Source of the DNA: Isoetes taiwanensis
Lineage: Eukaryota; Streptophyta; Lycopodiopsida; Isoetales; Isoetaceae
NCBI GenBank assembly: GCA_021234155.1
Contig: JAJEKV010000028.1
Location: 2,014,087 to 2,078,086 of the forward strand
Direction: 5' to 3'
Length of the DNA: 64,000 nt
Positions 9,278 through 19,985 of the stretch are shown piece by piece. Made by a program: the position numbers and the translations under genes. How positions within the stretch are numbered: position 1 is the stretch's first letter; every line of letters begins with the position of its first letter. Below the pieces are notes generated by a model. It was given only the letters and a program-made list of their open reading frames with translations, ran no database searches and was not told the origin of the DNA.

Positions 9278-11104
9278 TTGATCTGTGTTATAGAATTTGT
9301 CTTAAAAATCTTGTATCCGTACCAGTAATGCCTCATCTATGGCTGTAACTCTAAATCAAGCATCTGCATTGAAGCATCATCATTTGTTCCTATACTGGCC
9401 ATCGAATTTTGAAACTAAGGCATGTGTTAACTGTAACAATTGTCTCCATCTCTCAATAGACACAGTCATAGATGTGGCTATCATTCCTCCCTCAGAATGA
9501 ATAGTCTACATCTGATCACGAAGTATAAGCGAGAAACATTGAACTTGCAGATCTGAAGTGCTTTAGACACCGATCCCAAAGGCCACTGCAGACCAAAAAC
9601 AGGAGAGGGTAAATCTATGGGGACAACGGAATTAGCTGGCACCTAACCATGGAGCTGTAGACTAGATTGAGCACTTGTGGGACAAGGGACCTCCTTAGGA
9701 TGTGGCTTTCCTGGACATCCATACATTAAACCTTGCCTTCTTAGGAGCCCTTTTGTTCATGGTGGACGAGGGGCTCTTGAATACTCTTTGTGCAGCTTTT
9801 TAGAGAAAATATATCACGGTAAGATAGAGAAGTTGCACAAAGATCATTTTGGATGCTTGGAATAAAAAATGGGGACTCTCTAACGTCCTTCATGCAACTC
9901 TTTTGGGCAAACTAGGTCAGGGCAGAAAAGTTGCACGATGCTCGTTTAAGGCATTTGGATTAAAAAAAATGGAGATTCTAAAATGTCCTTTGTGCCTCTA
10001 GTAGGCAAACTCTGTGCGGCCTATGCGATGCTAGACGAGTCTAGGCGCTAAACGCTTAGGATAGTGGCATTAAACGGGCCGCTCAAAGGCAATGGAGCTA
10101 GAAGGAGCTAGACTGGGTGTTGATTAGGAAGCACTAATGCTAGGCATTAGATGCTGATATGGAGTACTTGTATTGACACAAGAACAATTTACTAGTAAGC
10201 TGCTTAATACTTTTTTATAGCATAATGTAAAGCAATCCCGAACACCTCAAGTCAAAAATAAAATTTGTGAAAGCATGCGTCCTGGGGGCAATGACACTAA
10301 GACAGAAGTAGCCTGTGGAACAAGCATAGTGTTTTCTATTCTAAAAGAGCAAATATAGCACGCATTCACTTATAGACTTGATTGTTAAGTCCAATTGCAG
10401 AACTAAGGGCAACTACTAGCATAAGTTACCGTGGCTCGGTAGTGGATTGGCTTCCATGTGATACGTAGAATGTTATGTAGATATTGTGCATGATGTGATG
10501 GTGATTGATGCCCTTCAATTAAAAAAAATAACTTTATTATTTCACTATTACAAAATACGAAGTTGAAGATGAGATATGTTATATGGGCAATGACACTAAG
10601 GCAGAAGTGGTCTATGGAACAAAGTATAGTGCTTTCTATACTAAGAAAGCAAATATACTACGTATTCTCTTATAGACTTGATTGTTAAGTTCAAGTGCAG
10701 AACTAAAGGATCTTGGCCTTACCAAAATGCCTTTAGGAGTTTAGATAAGAACCCTATTAATTTTACTAAATAAGAAGATATGGTAAATTTGAAGCACGTG
10801 GGGCAATATGATGGTTGTCAAAACTTATAAAGGCATTTTTGTAGTTTCAAAAAAAAAAAAAAAAGAAACTACTTGAGGAATCAAGCATCAAAGGTAGATT
10901 GTGTGAAAGTGTGCTTGTGGAAGCTCCACTGAGGTTAGATTAGGCTACTTAGGGCCATAGAAATATTCACCAACCTTAGACGATGCCTTGTGACCTGAAC
11001 TTGCGTTTCCCCAAAAGGTGGATTTCAAGATAAGCATGCAGTTCTCGTGACCAAGCCTCAGCTTTTCCGGCATCATTCATTACATTCTTAAAAACTTCTG
11101 TTAA
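9278..11104. other. Non-coding region upstream of QNG1 with diverged direct repeats
   Basis: No gene is visible. The first part (9278 to about 9310) continues the gypsy LTR-like sequence after the inserted element. A pair of roughly 90-base tandem repeats lies at 9831-9925 and 9927-10012 (both 'agttgcac...gcaaactagg'-like with AAAAAATGG in the middle). A 125-base repeat occurs at about 10287-10411 and again at 10584-10710 (about 85% alike by eye). An A14-type run lies near 10849-10865. The 5' flanking DNA of QNG1 would include its promoter, but I can find no convincing TATA box to annotate. Confidence 0.6.
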
Positions 11105-13402
11105 ATGGGTTTTCCGGATATCACAGGGGTTCGAACATCTGCACAATGGGTGGCAGATCATGCCTCCCTTGTATCTATTGATTCTTCAGGTTGCTCATCC
11201 CTTCTTCATTCTTTCCTTTGAAAGATTTACATTATGTGAGAACAAAATATATTAACTAGCATGGAGCTCCTCATTTTCTAGCTTCTAATCATTTGGTACT
11301 CCAATGCAGCCATTGATAAAGCGGTTCAACATTTGGATGGAGCAATACCTGTTGTTGCGTGGGATTTTGAAGGCATTCACTTCTTTGACAATGGACCGCT
11401 TACTGTGCAGTATATGCTTGTGCTAGATGCGCTAAATTTTTGTTTCTGGCCCGGTTTGTTCTAAAGCCCTTCCTTTTGTTTTAGTTTGATTTTGAAGCCA
11501 CTTATATTGAATAAACATGATGTGAAAGTTATGTTCCATTCTGTGGAAGGTTTTGCCTAAAGTTTGGGCTGTATTCTTTCTATTTCATTCCATGTGTAGG
11601 ATTTTATTAGAACCTAGCGTAAATCCATGCCTGTACTCCAAATTTAACATGTAGGACATGTCAACTGAACATCTAGAACTTGCAGCTTGAAGGATATTTT
11701 TCCTCCATGGACTCTATTTACTCGGTAACTCAAATGTTACAAGTCTATGCATTGCACTAGATGGCCCTTGTTCCAGTAGATGCATTTCTAAATTCAACTT
11801 CACATTCCCTACCAAGCAGAGACATCTTAATGAATATTTTTTCATTTTTAGATCCAGAACTGCAATATGACCATCTTGCGGCAGGGTTGAGAAGGGCACT
11901 ACTTGCTGATAATAATATCTTAAGTTCTGCCAGTCTCCAAACATTCACAGGTTACATAAAAGGCACTTTCTAGCTGGTACTGTGATAATTCACTCAACAT
12001 GAACTTATGCCTTTCAGTGTCCATATACATATGCAGGCCCTAAAGTTCGCGAACTGTTGCAGTGGCCACGGGAGCTTCCTTTAGAAGATGAGCGGGCTCG
12101 TCTTTTGCGTGAGGTACATTGATTACAAGATTTTAATAATCTGACTTAACACACGTATAACATATCTGAGAACCATGTATTCACAGGTTGGAATGGAGTT
12201 GGACAGAAGTTTTGGAGGTCAAGCATCTAATGTCGTAGCTTCTGCGAAAGGTTCAGCATCCAAGCTCGTGAATCTAGTCACTTCCCATTTTCCTGGTATG
12301 TCAATGATCCATTTTACATGGTATTCCAAAATACCAGCGTTGAATTTTAATGGGGCACATCCTAGTAGAGCATGTTCTACCAGATTGAGAGGATGAGAAC
12401 TTAAGCAGCGACTTCATGCATGGGAAATCACTAGAATATGATGGAGAACTTTGTGTTGATGTGTTTTAAAGTTGCTGTTCCATGACCTTTTTAAACCAAC
12501 ATTGGATTGTCTGTTATAGTATATGGCGAGGATGATGAGACAATATTCTATATCATTTGTGAAGAGCCCCGGTCGATTATTAACATGGGCAATAACGCAT
12601 TTTGCCTCATGATGTGGCCGAAGTTGAATGGGTCATTGTGGATAAGAGGATCCCTAACTTGCAGCTAATATATGGCTAATATACGTCGTACCACAACCTA
12701 TTTTAGTTTCTATAGTTAAGTTTTTGGATACTTGGATCATTTGCGAAGTTTCATTTATCCCTCCCAAGCTTACTGGGAGGAGCAAAAGAAAGTTTCAGCA
12801 TTTGAGGACTGGACTATGTGTGCTTTGTCATTTTTTCCTATTTGAAAAACATGTCTTGCCCTCATTCTGCACATTTCATGTGTTGTTGCAGGTTTTAGGG
12901 ACCATGCAATCTATAAAGGTCATCAAGTCTTCTTATATAAAAGGGCCCAGATATTTGTAGCTGACCTTTGGGGGGCTTTCCAAGGCAAAAAGTTTGGAGC
13001 CTTTTGGGACATAGACTGCATAACAATGTTTGCAGATTATGTTGTACCTGCAATTCTGCGAAAATGGGGAATTTTGGTGTACAATGAAAAATTAGCAAGT
13101 GTTGTTGACAACCTGACTGAGATCAAGCCTGGGTCAGAAGAGGAGGTTGAAATTCGTGCATGTACTATTGCTGCAGTTGAGAAACTTAAAGAGAAGCTTA
13201 TGGAGCAAATTGGAACTCAAGTAAGAATTTAAAGCATCTTATGTTCCTTTGCAGGTACTTGTGTAACAGTATTCAAGTGTGATTCTGATCACTTTTTCAG
13301 GTTCTCAGTATACATCTTGACTGGTGGCTGTGGTCTTCTGGTGTATCTAATGCAACTCTTGCAACTCTTACATATCACCGAACGAAGACAATATGCTACT
13401 AG
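11105..13402 (+). CDS. QNG1: Queuosine-5'-phosphate N-glycosylase/hydrolase (DUF2419), 7 exons, 314 aa
   Basis: The enzyme cleaves queuosine 5'-monophosphate to release queuine, the salvage step that lets eukaryotes recycle this base into tRNA. Exons by GT-AG boundaries: 11105-11189, 11310-11453, 11852-11950, 12037-12113, 12187-12295, 12892-13220, 13301-13402. Together they are 945 bases with no stop or frame break before TAG. Family signatures run in order: GVRTSAQWVADHA (residues 8-20), VAWDFEGIHFF (44-54), YMLVLDALNFCFWP (63-76), GLRRAL in exon 3, SFGGQASNVV in exon 5, FRDHAIYKGHQVFLYKRAQI (173-192), DIDCITMFADY (211-221), an EVEIRA segment, and a C-terminal YHRTKTICY. The length is close to the roughly 340-residue human protein. 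The start ATG follows an in-frame TAA directly, and the N-terminus aligns with the family start. The catalytic activity is inferred from family membership. Confidence 0.93.
12296..12891 (+). other. QNG1 intron 5, containing the duplication breakpoint
   Basis: This 596-base intron is the longest in QNG1. It begins GTATG and ends TTGTTGCAG. The left edge of the downstream tandem duplication (12635, in 'attgtggataagagg') lies inside it, so the second unit starts with intron sequence and exon 6. A short open frame at 12724-12960 spans the intron/exon 6 boundary and is not a separate gene. Confidence 0.8.
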
Positions 13403-13689
13403 CTTCCTTGACCGTTAAAAAATAATAAAAAATTGTGCATCATGAAGCTTGGAATCGTATAGTGTTGAGGTATTGAACGTTAAATTTTCGGTTGGCACAA
13501 ACAGTTATCTCTATCTAGAAAACGGCATCAAATTCTTTCCAATGGTTAAACTGGCAACAACTGGTCACTTTCTTTGTCTCAACATCAATATTATTTCTGG
13601 CCGGATTGGGGCATGTAAATGACATCACTGCCAATGCAAAATATAAGGATTATTGGGGTCCATCGTGAGTATGGACTACGTAATTCACC

Positions 13690-13830
13690 GGCGCCGCCCA
13701 GGCTGGCGATGCCGCCTCAAAACCCTACGACATTGTAAATTACCGGCAGGGCTGAGGCGGCCGACGAGCGGCGAAGCCGCGAGTTGCCGCCGAGGCTGGC
13801 GGTGCCGCCTCAAAACCCTACGACAATGTA
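13690..13830. other. GC-rich block with internal short repeats, 3' of QNG1
   Basis: The block between 13690 and 13830 repeats 'ggctggcgRtgccgcctcaaaaccctacgac' in two halves (about 13702-13732 and 13793-13824, quoted here in IUPAC pieces: ggctggcg, then tgccgcctcaaaac). It is far more GC-rich than its surroundings. Unit B keeps one half only (17885-17915). The 3' untranslated region of QNG1 should lie between 13403 and this block. I see no clear polyadenylation signal beyond 'aataataaaaaa' near 13421-13432. Confidence 0.55.
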
Positions 13831-13855
13831 ATGTGCCCTGCTGGTGAATTACAGG

Positions 13856-14599
13856 ACGTAATAAATGCTTGGTTCAAATTACGACACATGGCATTCCAAA
13901 GAGGAATTGTTGCTTTGGCTATGGCGTAGTTTTCTGTGGAGCCATGTCGGAGTTTTTGCCTTGCATTCTGCATCTGTGCATTCCGAAGTGCACTAAAAAC
14001 TCGAGCATCTTCCCTCTTGCAAACAGAAGCTTGGAGCTGCACATTTTTGTAGTGGCCGCTTCTGCACATCAAAAAAATCATCAGCTTTTGAAGCCGTCAT
14101 GCTGTCGATGAAGTGGAACAAGGAAAGAAGCAACCAAGCTCCAAAAGATTAAATCAGAGCTATGCGATCAAAAACAGAGTTTTGGGGATCTTTTTGGAAG
14201 AACCAGAGCTATGTCAAAAGCCTACTCCAAAGCCGATAATGTCTACGAGAAGTACACCTGCCTCCCTAAGCATTACTGCCGGATTTTTACCACAAAATAA
14301 CAAGTAACAAGCAAAGCTATGCCAGATTCTGAGATGCCAGATTTTCGCAGAAGCAGAGCTATGGCAGAAGCAGAGCCCTGTGGGATTCTGAGATGCTGGA
14401 TTTTCACAGAAGCAGAGCTATGGGGATCTTTGTCACAGGGTTTTTGCCTTGCATTTGAGATCAAATAGGGTAGAACAGAGGAACAAGTCAGGTCAAACAA
14501 AGAATAGCGATATCGGCGATTATGCAAGTGGCGGAGACATTTCGTAACATAATTTAAGCCAAAATTTACAGTAATCTGAACCAAGCGTTTATTACGTCA
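13856..14599. mobile_element. MITE-like TIR element, copy in unit A
   Basis: Terminal inverted repeats of about 27 bases, starting GACGTAATAAA and continuing GCTTGGTTCA, bound a 744-base stretch without a gene. Left TIR is 13856-13882 and right TIR is 14573-14599. The interior contains repeated 'gcagaagcagagctatgg'-type motifs at 14329-14430. No target-site duplication is obvious. The long open frame on the opposite strand (13818-14081) shows no known domain. Superfamily is undetermined. Confidence 0.7.
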
Positions 14600-14657
14600 T
14601 GCATTTTTAGTTATACCATGAAGTTATCAATTGATTTAGTGTGTGTTTTATGATCAT

Positions 14658-15652
14658 AAAGGTAAAGGGGGCCACATTTCGGCTTTTTTCAGCCAATTTT
14701 AAATCGAGTAATAGTTCTTGTTATGGTCAGTTGATTTCAGGTCACTGATCACTTGATTTTTATACAGAAATATACTTGATCAGATAACATAAAAATTACA
14801 CAGATATTCAATCAAAAACACTGTATTATAGAAGTTTAGGAAACACTGTATTATAGAAATTGAAGAAACAGTGATCAAAAACAGTGATCAGAAACAGTGA
14901 TAAGCTAGGCATATTCTTGGACCGATTTGGCATAGAAATAAGCCATGCATGTTCTTGAAACAAAGGATCTAACTGTCTAACACACTCCACAGCGCATCCA
15001 CGTAAATGTAGGCACCTAAATCCATAAAAAATGCGTTAGAAAAGCAAAGATACTAAATAATCCAAAAAAAAAGGCATGGTTATGATGTTACCTGAGAAAT
15101 CTTTAGGAAATATCCTTCCAAATCTATCAGAAAGCAGTAAACACGGATCTTAGCACTCTGTTATTGACACATTAACAGAAAAACTTCGACAAAATCTCTG
15201 AAACCTCAGCTATGGCGACGTCCGGAACTCAGAAATCAGCTATGGCGGCGTCCAGCACTCAAAAATCCCCAAGAACACAAAGATTGAGCACAAAATAATG
15301 GCGCTCGCCAAGAAATCGCCTAAATCTCTGAAACCTCGGCTATGGCGACGTCCGGAACTCAAAAATCAGCTATGGCGGCGTCCAGCACTCAAAAATCCCC
15401 AAGAACACAAAGATTGAGCAAAAAGCAATGGCGCTGCTCCAAGAAATCGCCTATATCAACATCTAAAGCATGCAAAAATGCTATGCAAACCCCAAAACAG
15501 TAAGCGCCCATGCCAAACATGACATCGCCATAGCTCTGTCGACGGCTATGGCGACGGAACCATCGCCAGAAAAAAGGAGGTAAGAAAAAAAAGCTTTATA
15601 AATGATGCTGACGTGGCATCCAGCTGGCCAAAATGTGGCCCCCTTTACCTTT
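14658..15652. mobile_element. TIR element of about 1.0 kb present only in unit A
   Basis: Perfect 22-base terminal inverted repeats AAAGGTAAAGGGGGCCACAT(TT) lie at 14658-14679 and, inverted, at 15631-15652. Unit B has an uninterrupted sequence at the matching point (about 18757). The interior holds a tandem repeat of about 130 bases (15206-15305 and 15334-15425, both with 'tatggcggcgtccagcactc') but no recognisable transposase. It is therefore non-autonomous. Target-site duplication is unclear because a second element sits directly beside it. Confidence 0.78.
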
Positions 15653-15657
15653 ATGTA

Positions 15658-15809
15658 AGGTAAAGGCCATTTAGGCCACTGTTCTGGCCGAAAAGGCCTG
15701 GCGGCGGTGAGGTTCGCTGGCGGCGCCGCTGCTCCGCCAGCCAACCCGCCAAATCACCTCATCGCCCGCCAGCCTTTTCGCCGAAAAGTGGCCTAAATGG
15801 CCTTTACCT
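15658..15809. mobile_element. 152-bp GC-rich foldback element
   Basis: The arms AGGTAAAGGCCATTTAGGCC (15658-15677) and its complement (ending at 15809) form a near-complete hairpin, with GCC/GGC-rich inner arms as well. It starts six bases after the 1-kb TIR element and shares the GGTAAAGG terminal motif with it, so the two are likely related or one targeted the other. It is absent from unit B. Confidence 0.75.
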
Positions 15810-16763
15810 ATTACGTAATTTATTTTGGAACTAGAACACTTGTCATTAATTACATATTTTGACAAAATATCTTTTATATATACAAGAAATTTATCATGGC
15901 GGTAAATATTTCTTTAGTTCCGTAGGATCGACAAATCTGACGACTGTGGTAGTCCAGGGTGCTTGTTGAGATGATTTGTTTTGAATATTTATTCCTGGGT
16001 CTAAGCTTGCCATACAGATGGCCGGTTGGTCTAGCTATCAGACGCTATAGCCTCTACCAAATTTCGCAATTAGAATTAGGCTAAAACCCTCAGTTAATCT
16101 GTTTCTAGTTACCGGTGACCATACAGAGCATTATCCCTAAACGATCGTCGACCCATGCTTGCATAACAAAGCCCTAAATCTGGATGCAGGAATGACAGAA
16201 AATGGGATACCTCTGTTCAAGGTCGTTGAAGTTTTTTTTATTTAAATCAATGAAGTCTTCTGCCAAATCCGGCCGATATCTATTTTCAAAAATGCCTTTC
16301 GATTCCTAAGTTCTTCCTTAGGGTTTGGAAGCACCCTATTTTGTTGCCCAAGAGCATAACTTGGTATAGAAGTTAAAACCCTTACTTATGGAAAAGGGTC
16401 GTGCCATGGTTTTTCCCTAAGCTGTGATTGATTAAATCTTCATAAATGTTTGTATTTCATTTGAAGCCATTAATTATTTTGGAATAAAGCGTTTCAAGTC
16501 TTCGAACTTCGTATAATATTTCTGTGGGTATGATGAAAAGAAAGGATATGTTAGTAAAGAACCGTAAGATTTGGTCATTGAATTCTCTAGGTTATTAATG
16601 TCTGACATGAACCTATGTTAGGTGATACATGCAGTTATTGGTATAACCAAAGGAACCATATCATTTGGTTTTGCAGGTTCTAATGTCATGATTGAGTTTT
16701 TCGCAGGACATAGAAATTGTCTTGCAGGGAATTATTTTGGGAGATATTCTTACCTTCTTATTG
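15810..16763. other. Duplicated intergenic DNA without a gene
   Basis: This AT-rich stretch is matched at 18757-19716. It contains only short open frames with no motifs. Nothing further can be assigned. Confidence 0.6.
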
Positions 16764-17016
16764 TGGATAAGAGGATCCCTAACTTGCAGCTAATATATGG
16801 CTAATATACGTCATACCACAACCTATTTTAGTTTCTATAGTTAAGTTTTTGGATACTTGGATCATTTGCGAAGTTTTATTTATCCCTCCCAAGCTTACTG
16901 GGAGGAGCAAAATAAACTTTCAGCATTTGAGGACTGGACTATGTGTGCTTTGTCATTTTTTCCTATTTGAAAAACATGTCTTGCCCTCATTCTGCACATT
17001 TCATGTGTTGTTGCAG

Positions 17017-17529
17017 GTTTTAGGGACCATGCAATCTATAAAGGTCATCAAGTCTTCTTATATAAAAGGGCCCAGATATTTGTAGCTGACCTTTGGGGGG
17101 CTTTCCAAGGCAAAACGTTTGGAGCCTTTTGGGACATAGACTGCATAACAATGTTTGCAGATTATGTTGTACCGCAATACTTTCTAAATGGGGAATTTTG
17201 GTGTACAATGAAAAATTAGCAAGTGTTGTTGACAACCCGACCGAGATCAAGCACAGGTCGGAGAGGAGGTTGAAATTCGTGCATGTACTATTGTTTGCAG
17301 TTGAGAAACTTAAAGAGAAGCTTATGGAGCAAATTGGAACTCAAGTAAGAATTTAAAGCATCTTATGTTCCTTTGCAGGTACTTGTGTAACAGTATTCAA
17401 GTGTGATTCTGATCACTTTTTCAGGTTCTCAGTATACATCTTGACTGGTGGTCTTCTGGTGTATCTAATGCAACTCTTGCAACTCTTGCAACTCTTACAT
17501 ATCACCGAACAAAGACAATATGCTACTAG
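17017..17529 (+). pseudogene. 5'-truncated QNG1 pseudogene (exons 6 and 7)
   Basis: The segmental duplication copied only the last two exons of QNG1. Exon 6 is at 17017-17344 and exon 7 at 17425-17529, with the splice signals kept. Exon 6 is one base shorter than the parent. The frame breaks just after the FADYVVP segment (around 17170-17190), with further small changes near 17255-17300. Exon 7 lost six bases (a Leu-Trp pair) and gained nine (one extra ATL-type triplet). Exons 1-5 are absent. The upstream sequence at 16600-16760 is intergenic DNA from the end of unit A, so no promoter or start is expected. Confidence 0.92.
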
Positions 17530-17947
17530 CTTCCTTGACCGTTAAAAAATAATAAAAAATTGTGCATCATGAAGCTTAGAATCGTATGATGTTGAGCTAT
17601 TGAACGTTAAATTTTCGGTTGGCACAAATCGTTATCTCTATCTAGAAAACGGCATCAAATTCTTTCCAATGGTTAAACTGGCAACAACTGGTCACTTTCT
17701 TTGTCTCAACATCAATATTATTTCTGGCCGGATTGGGGCATTATTCTCTCTCGCCACATGTGAATGACATCACTGCCAATACAAAATATAAGGATTTTTG
17801 GTGTCCATCGTGAGTATGGACTACGTAATTCACCGGCGGGGCTGAGGCGGCCGACGAGCAGCGAAGCCGCGAGTCGCCGCCGAGGCTGGCGGTGCCGCCT
17901 CAAAACCCTACGACGATGTAATGTGCCCTACTAGTGAATTACAGGAC

Positions 17948-18701
17948 GCAATAAATGCTTGATTCAGATTACGACACGTGGAATTCGAAAGAGGAATCGT
18001 TGCTCTGGTTATGGCGGAGTTTTTTGCGGAGCCATGGCGGAGTTTTTGCCTTGCATTCTGCATCTGTGCATTCCGAAGTGCACTAAAAACTCGAGCATCT
18101 GCTTGCCACTTGCTTATGTCCCTCTTGCAAACAGAAGCTTGGAGCTGCACATTTTTGTAGTGGCCGCTCATGCACATCAAAAAAATCATCAGCTTTTGAA
18201 GCCGTCGTGCTGTCGATGAAGTGGAACAAGGAAAGAAGCAACCAAGCTCCAAAAGATTAAATCACAACTATGCGATCGAAAAAAGAGTTTTGGGGATCTT
18301 TTTGGAAGAACCAGAGCTATGTCAGAAGCAGAGTTATGTAGAACCGCCTACTCCAAAGCCGATATTGTCTACGAGAACTATACCTGCCTCCCTAAGCATT
18401 ATTGTCGGATCAAAATAACAAGTAACAAGCAGAGCTATGCCGGATTCTGAGATGCCAGATTTTTGTAGAAGCAGAGCCCTGTGGGATTCTGAGATGTTGG
18501 ATTTTCACAGAAGCAGAGCTATGGGGATCTTTGTCATAGGGTTTTTGCCTTGCATTTGAGATCGGATAGGGTAGAATAGAGGAACAAGTCAGGTCAAACA
18601 AAGAATAGCGATATCGGCGCCATTCTGCAAGTGGCGGAGATATTTCGTAATATAATTTAAGCCAAAATTTACAGTAATCTGAATCAAGCTTTTATTACGT
18701 C
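17948..18701. mobile_element. MITE-like TIR element, copy in unit B
   Basis: This is the duplicated copy of 13856-14599. Left TIR starts GACGCAATAAATGC at 17948, and the right TIR ends TTTATTACGTC at about 18691-18701. The presence of both TIRs in both units shows the element was there before the tandem duplication. Confidence 0.7.
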
Positions 18702-19879
18702 ATGCATTTTTAGTTATACCATGAAGTTATCAATTGATTTACTGTGTGTTTTATGATCGTAATTTATTTTGGAACTAGAACACTTGTCATTAATTACATA
18801 TTTTGACAAAATATCTTTTATATATACAAGAAATTTATCATGGCGGTAAATATTTCTTTAACATGATCTGGGCCATAGGATCGACGAAGCCGACGAATGT
18901 GGTAGTCCAGGGTGCTTGTTGAGATGATTTGTTTTGAATATTTATTCCTGGGTCTAAGCTTGCCATACAGATGGCCGGTTGGTCCAGCTATCAAACGCTA
19001 TAGCCTCTACCAAATTTCGCAATTAGAATTAGGCTAAAACCCTCAGTTAATCTGTTTCTAGTTACCGGTGACCAAATAGAGCATTATCCCTAAACGATCG
19101 ACCCATGCTTGCATAACAAAGCCCTAAATCTAGATGCAGGAATGACAGAAAATGGGATACCTCTCTGTTCAAGGTCGTTGAAGTTTTTTTTATTTAAATC
19201 AATGAAGTCTTCTGCCAAATCCGGCCGATGTCTATTTTCAAAAACGCCTTTCGATTCCTAAGTTCTTCCTGAGGGTTTGGAAGCCCCTATTTTGTTGCCC
19301 AAGAGCATAACTTGGTATAGAAGTTAAAACCCTTACTTATGGAAAAGGGTTGTACCATGGTCTTTCCCTAAACTGTGATTGATTAAATCTGCATAAATGT
19401 TTGTATTTCATTTGAAGCCATCAATTACTTTGGAATAAAGCGTTTCAAGTCTTAGAACTTCCTATAATATTTCTGTGGATATGATGAAAAGAAAGGATAT
19501 GTTAGCAAAGAACTGTAACATTTGGTCATTGAATTCTCTAGGTTATTAATGTCTAAGACATGAACCTATGTTAGGTGATACATGCAGTTATTGGTATAAC
19601 CAAAGGAACCATATCATTTGGTTTTGCAAGTTCTAATGTCATGATTGAGTTTTTCGCAGGACATAGAAATTGTCTTGCAGTGAATTATTTTGGGAGATAT
19701 TCTTACCTTCTTATTGGACATGTGAAACCTAAGTTCTAGATGTTTGCAGCTATAAGGTAAACGGATATTTGAGGCACATTTGTCTTAGGGGAATCTCAAG
19801 GTGGAAGTATAAGATGTTCTTTTCTTTGTGTAGTGTATAGTGAATCTTGAGACAACTAATATGTCTGCAGCATGATAGT

Positions 19880-19985
19880 TGGACTTGAAAAAATTTTAGC
19901 GTAAAGGGCTGGGCTTGAAAAATCTTTAGCCTAAAGGGCTGGACTTGGAAACTTTTAGTCTAAAGGGCTGGACTTGACTATTTCT
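19880..19985. repeat. Short tandem repeat, about 33-bp unit
   Basis: The unit GGACTTGAAAAATTTTTAG plus 'cctaaagggct' repeats three and a part times between 19881 and 19978, each copy slightly diverged. It leads directly into the gypsy-like LTR remnant. A single related 'gaagggctggacatgatt' occurs at 5220-5237 in front of the other LTR-like sequence, so the array may be a family feature that expanded here. Confidence 0.75.

Larger units (their letters stand above)
12635..16763. repeat. Tandem segmental duplication, unit A
   Basis: The unit runs from intron 5 of QNG1 to the point where 'ttcttattg' joins again to 'tggataagagg' at 16760-16766. The second unit repeats it head to tail. Exons 6 and 7, a TIR element and the flanking DNA at 15810-16763 are shared. 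Unit A has an extra 1.15 kb (14658-15809) that unit B lacks. The bases shared at the junctions (ATTG) suggest microhomology-mediated or replication-based duplication. Confidence 0.92.
16764..19716. repeat. Tandem segmental duplication, unit B
   Basis: This is the second copy of the unit that starts at 12635. It ends at 'cttattg' (19716) before unrelated 'gacatgtgaaacc'. Alignable blocks by eye: 12635-13660 with 16760-17810, 13740-14655 with 17830-18757, and 15815-16763 with 18757-19716. Differences are scattered small substitutions and indels, plus loss of about 70 bases of the GC-rich block at 13690-13760. Confidence 0.92.
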
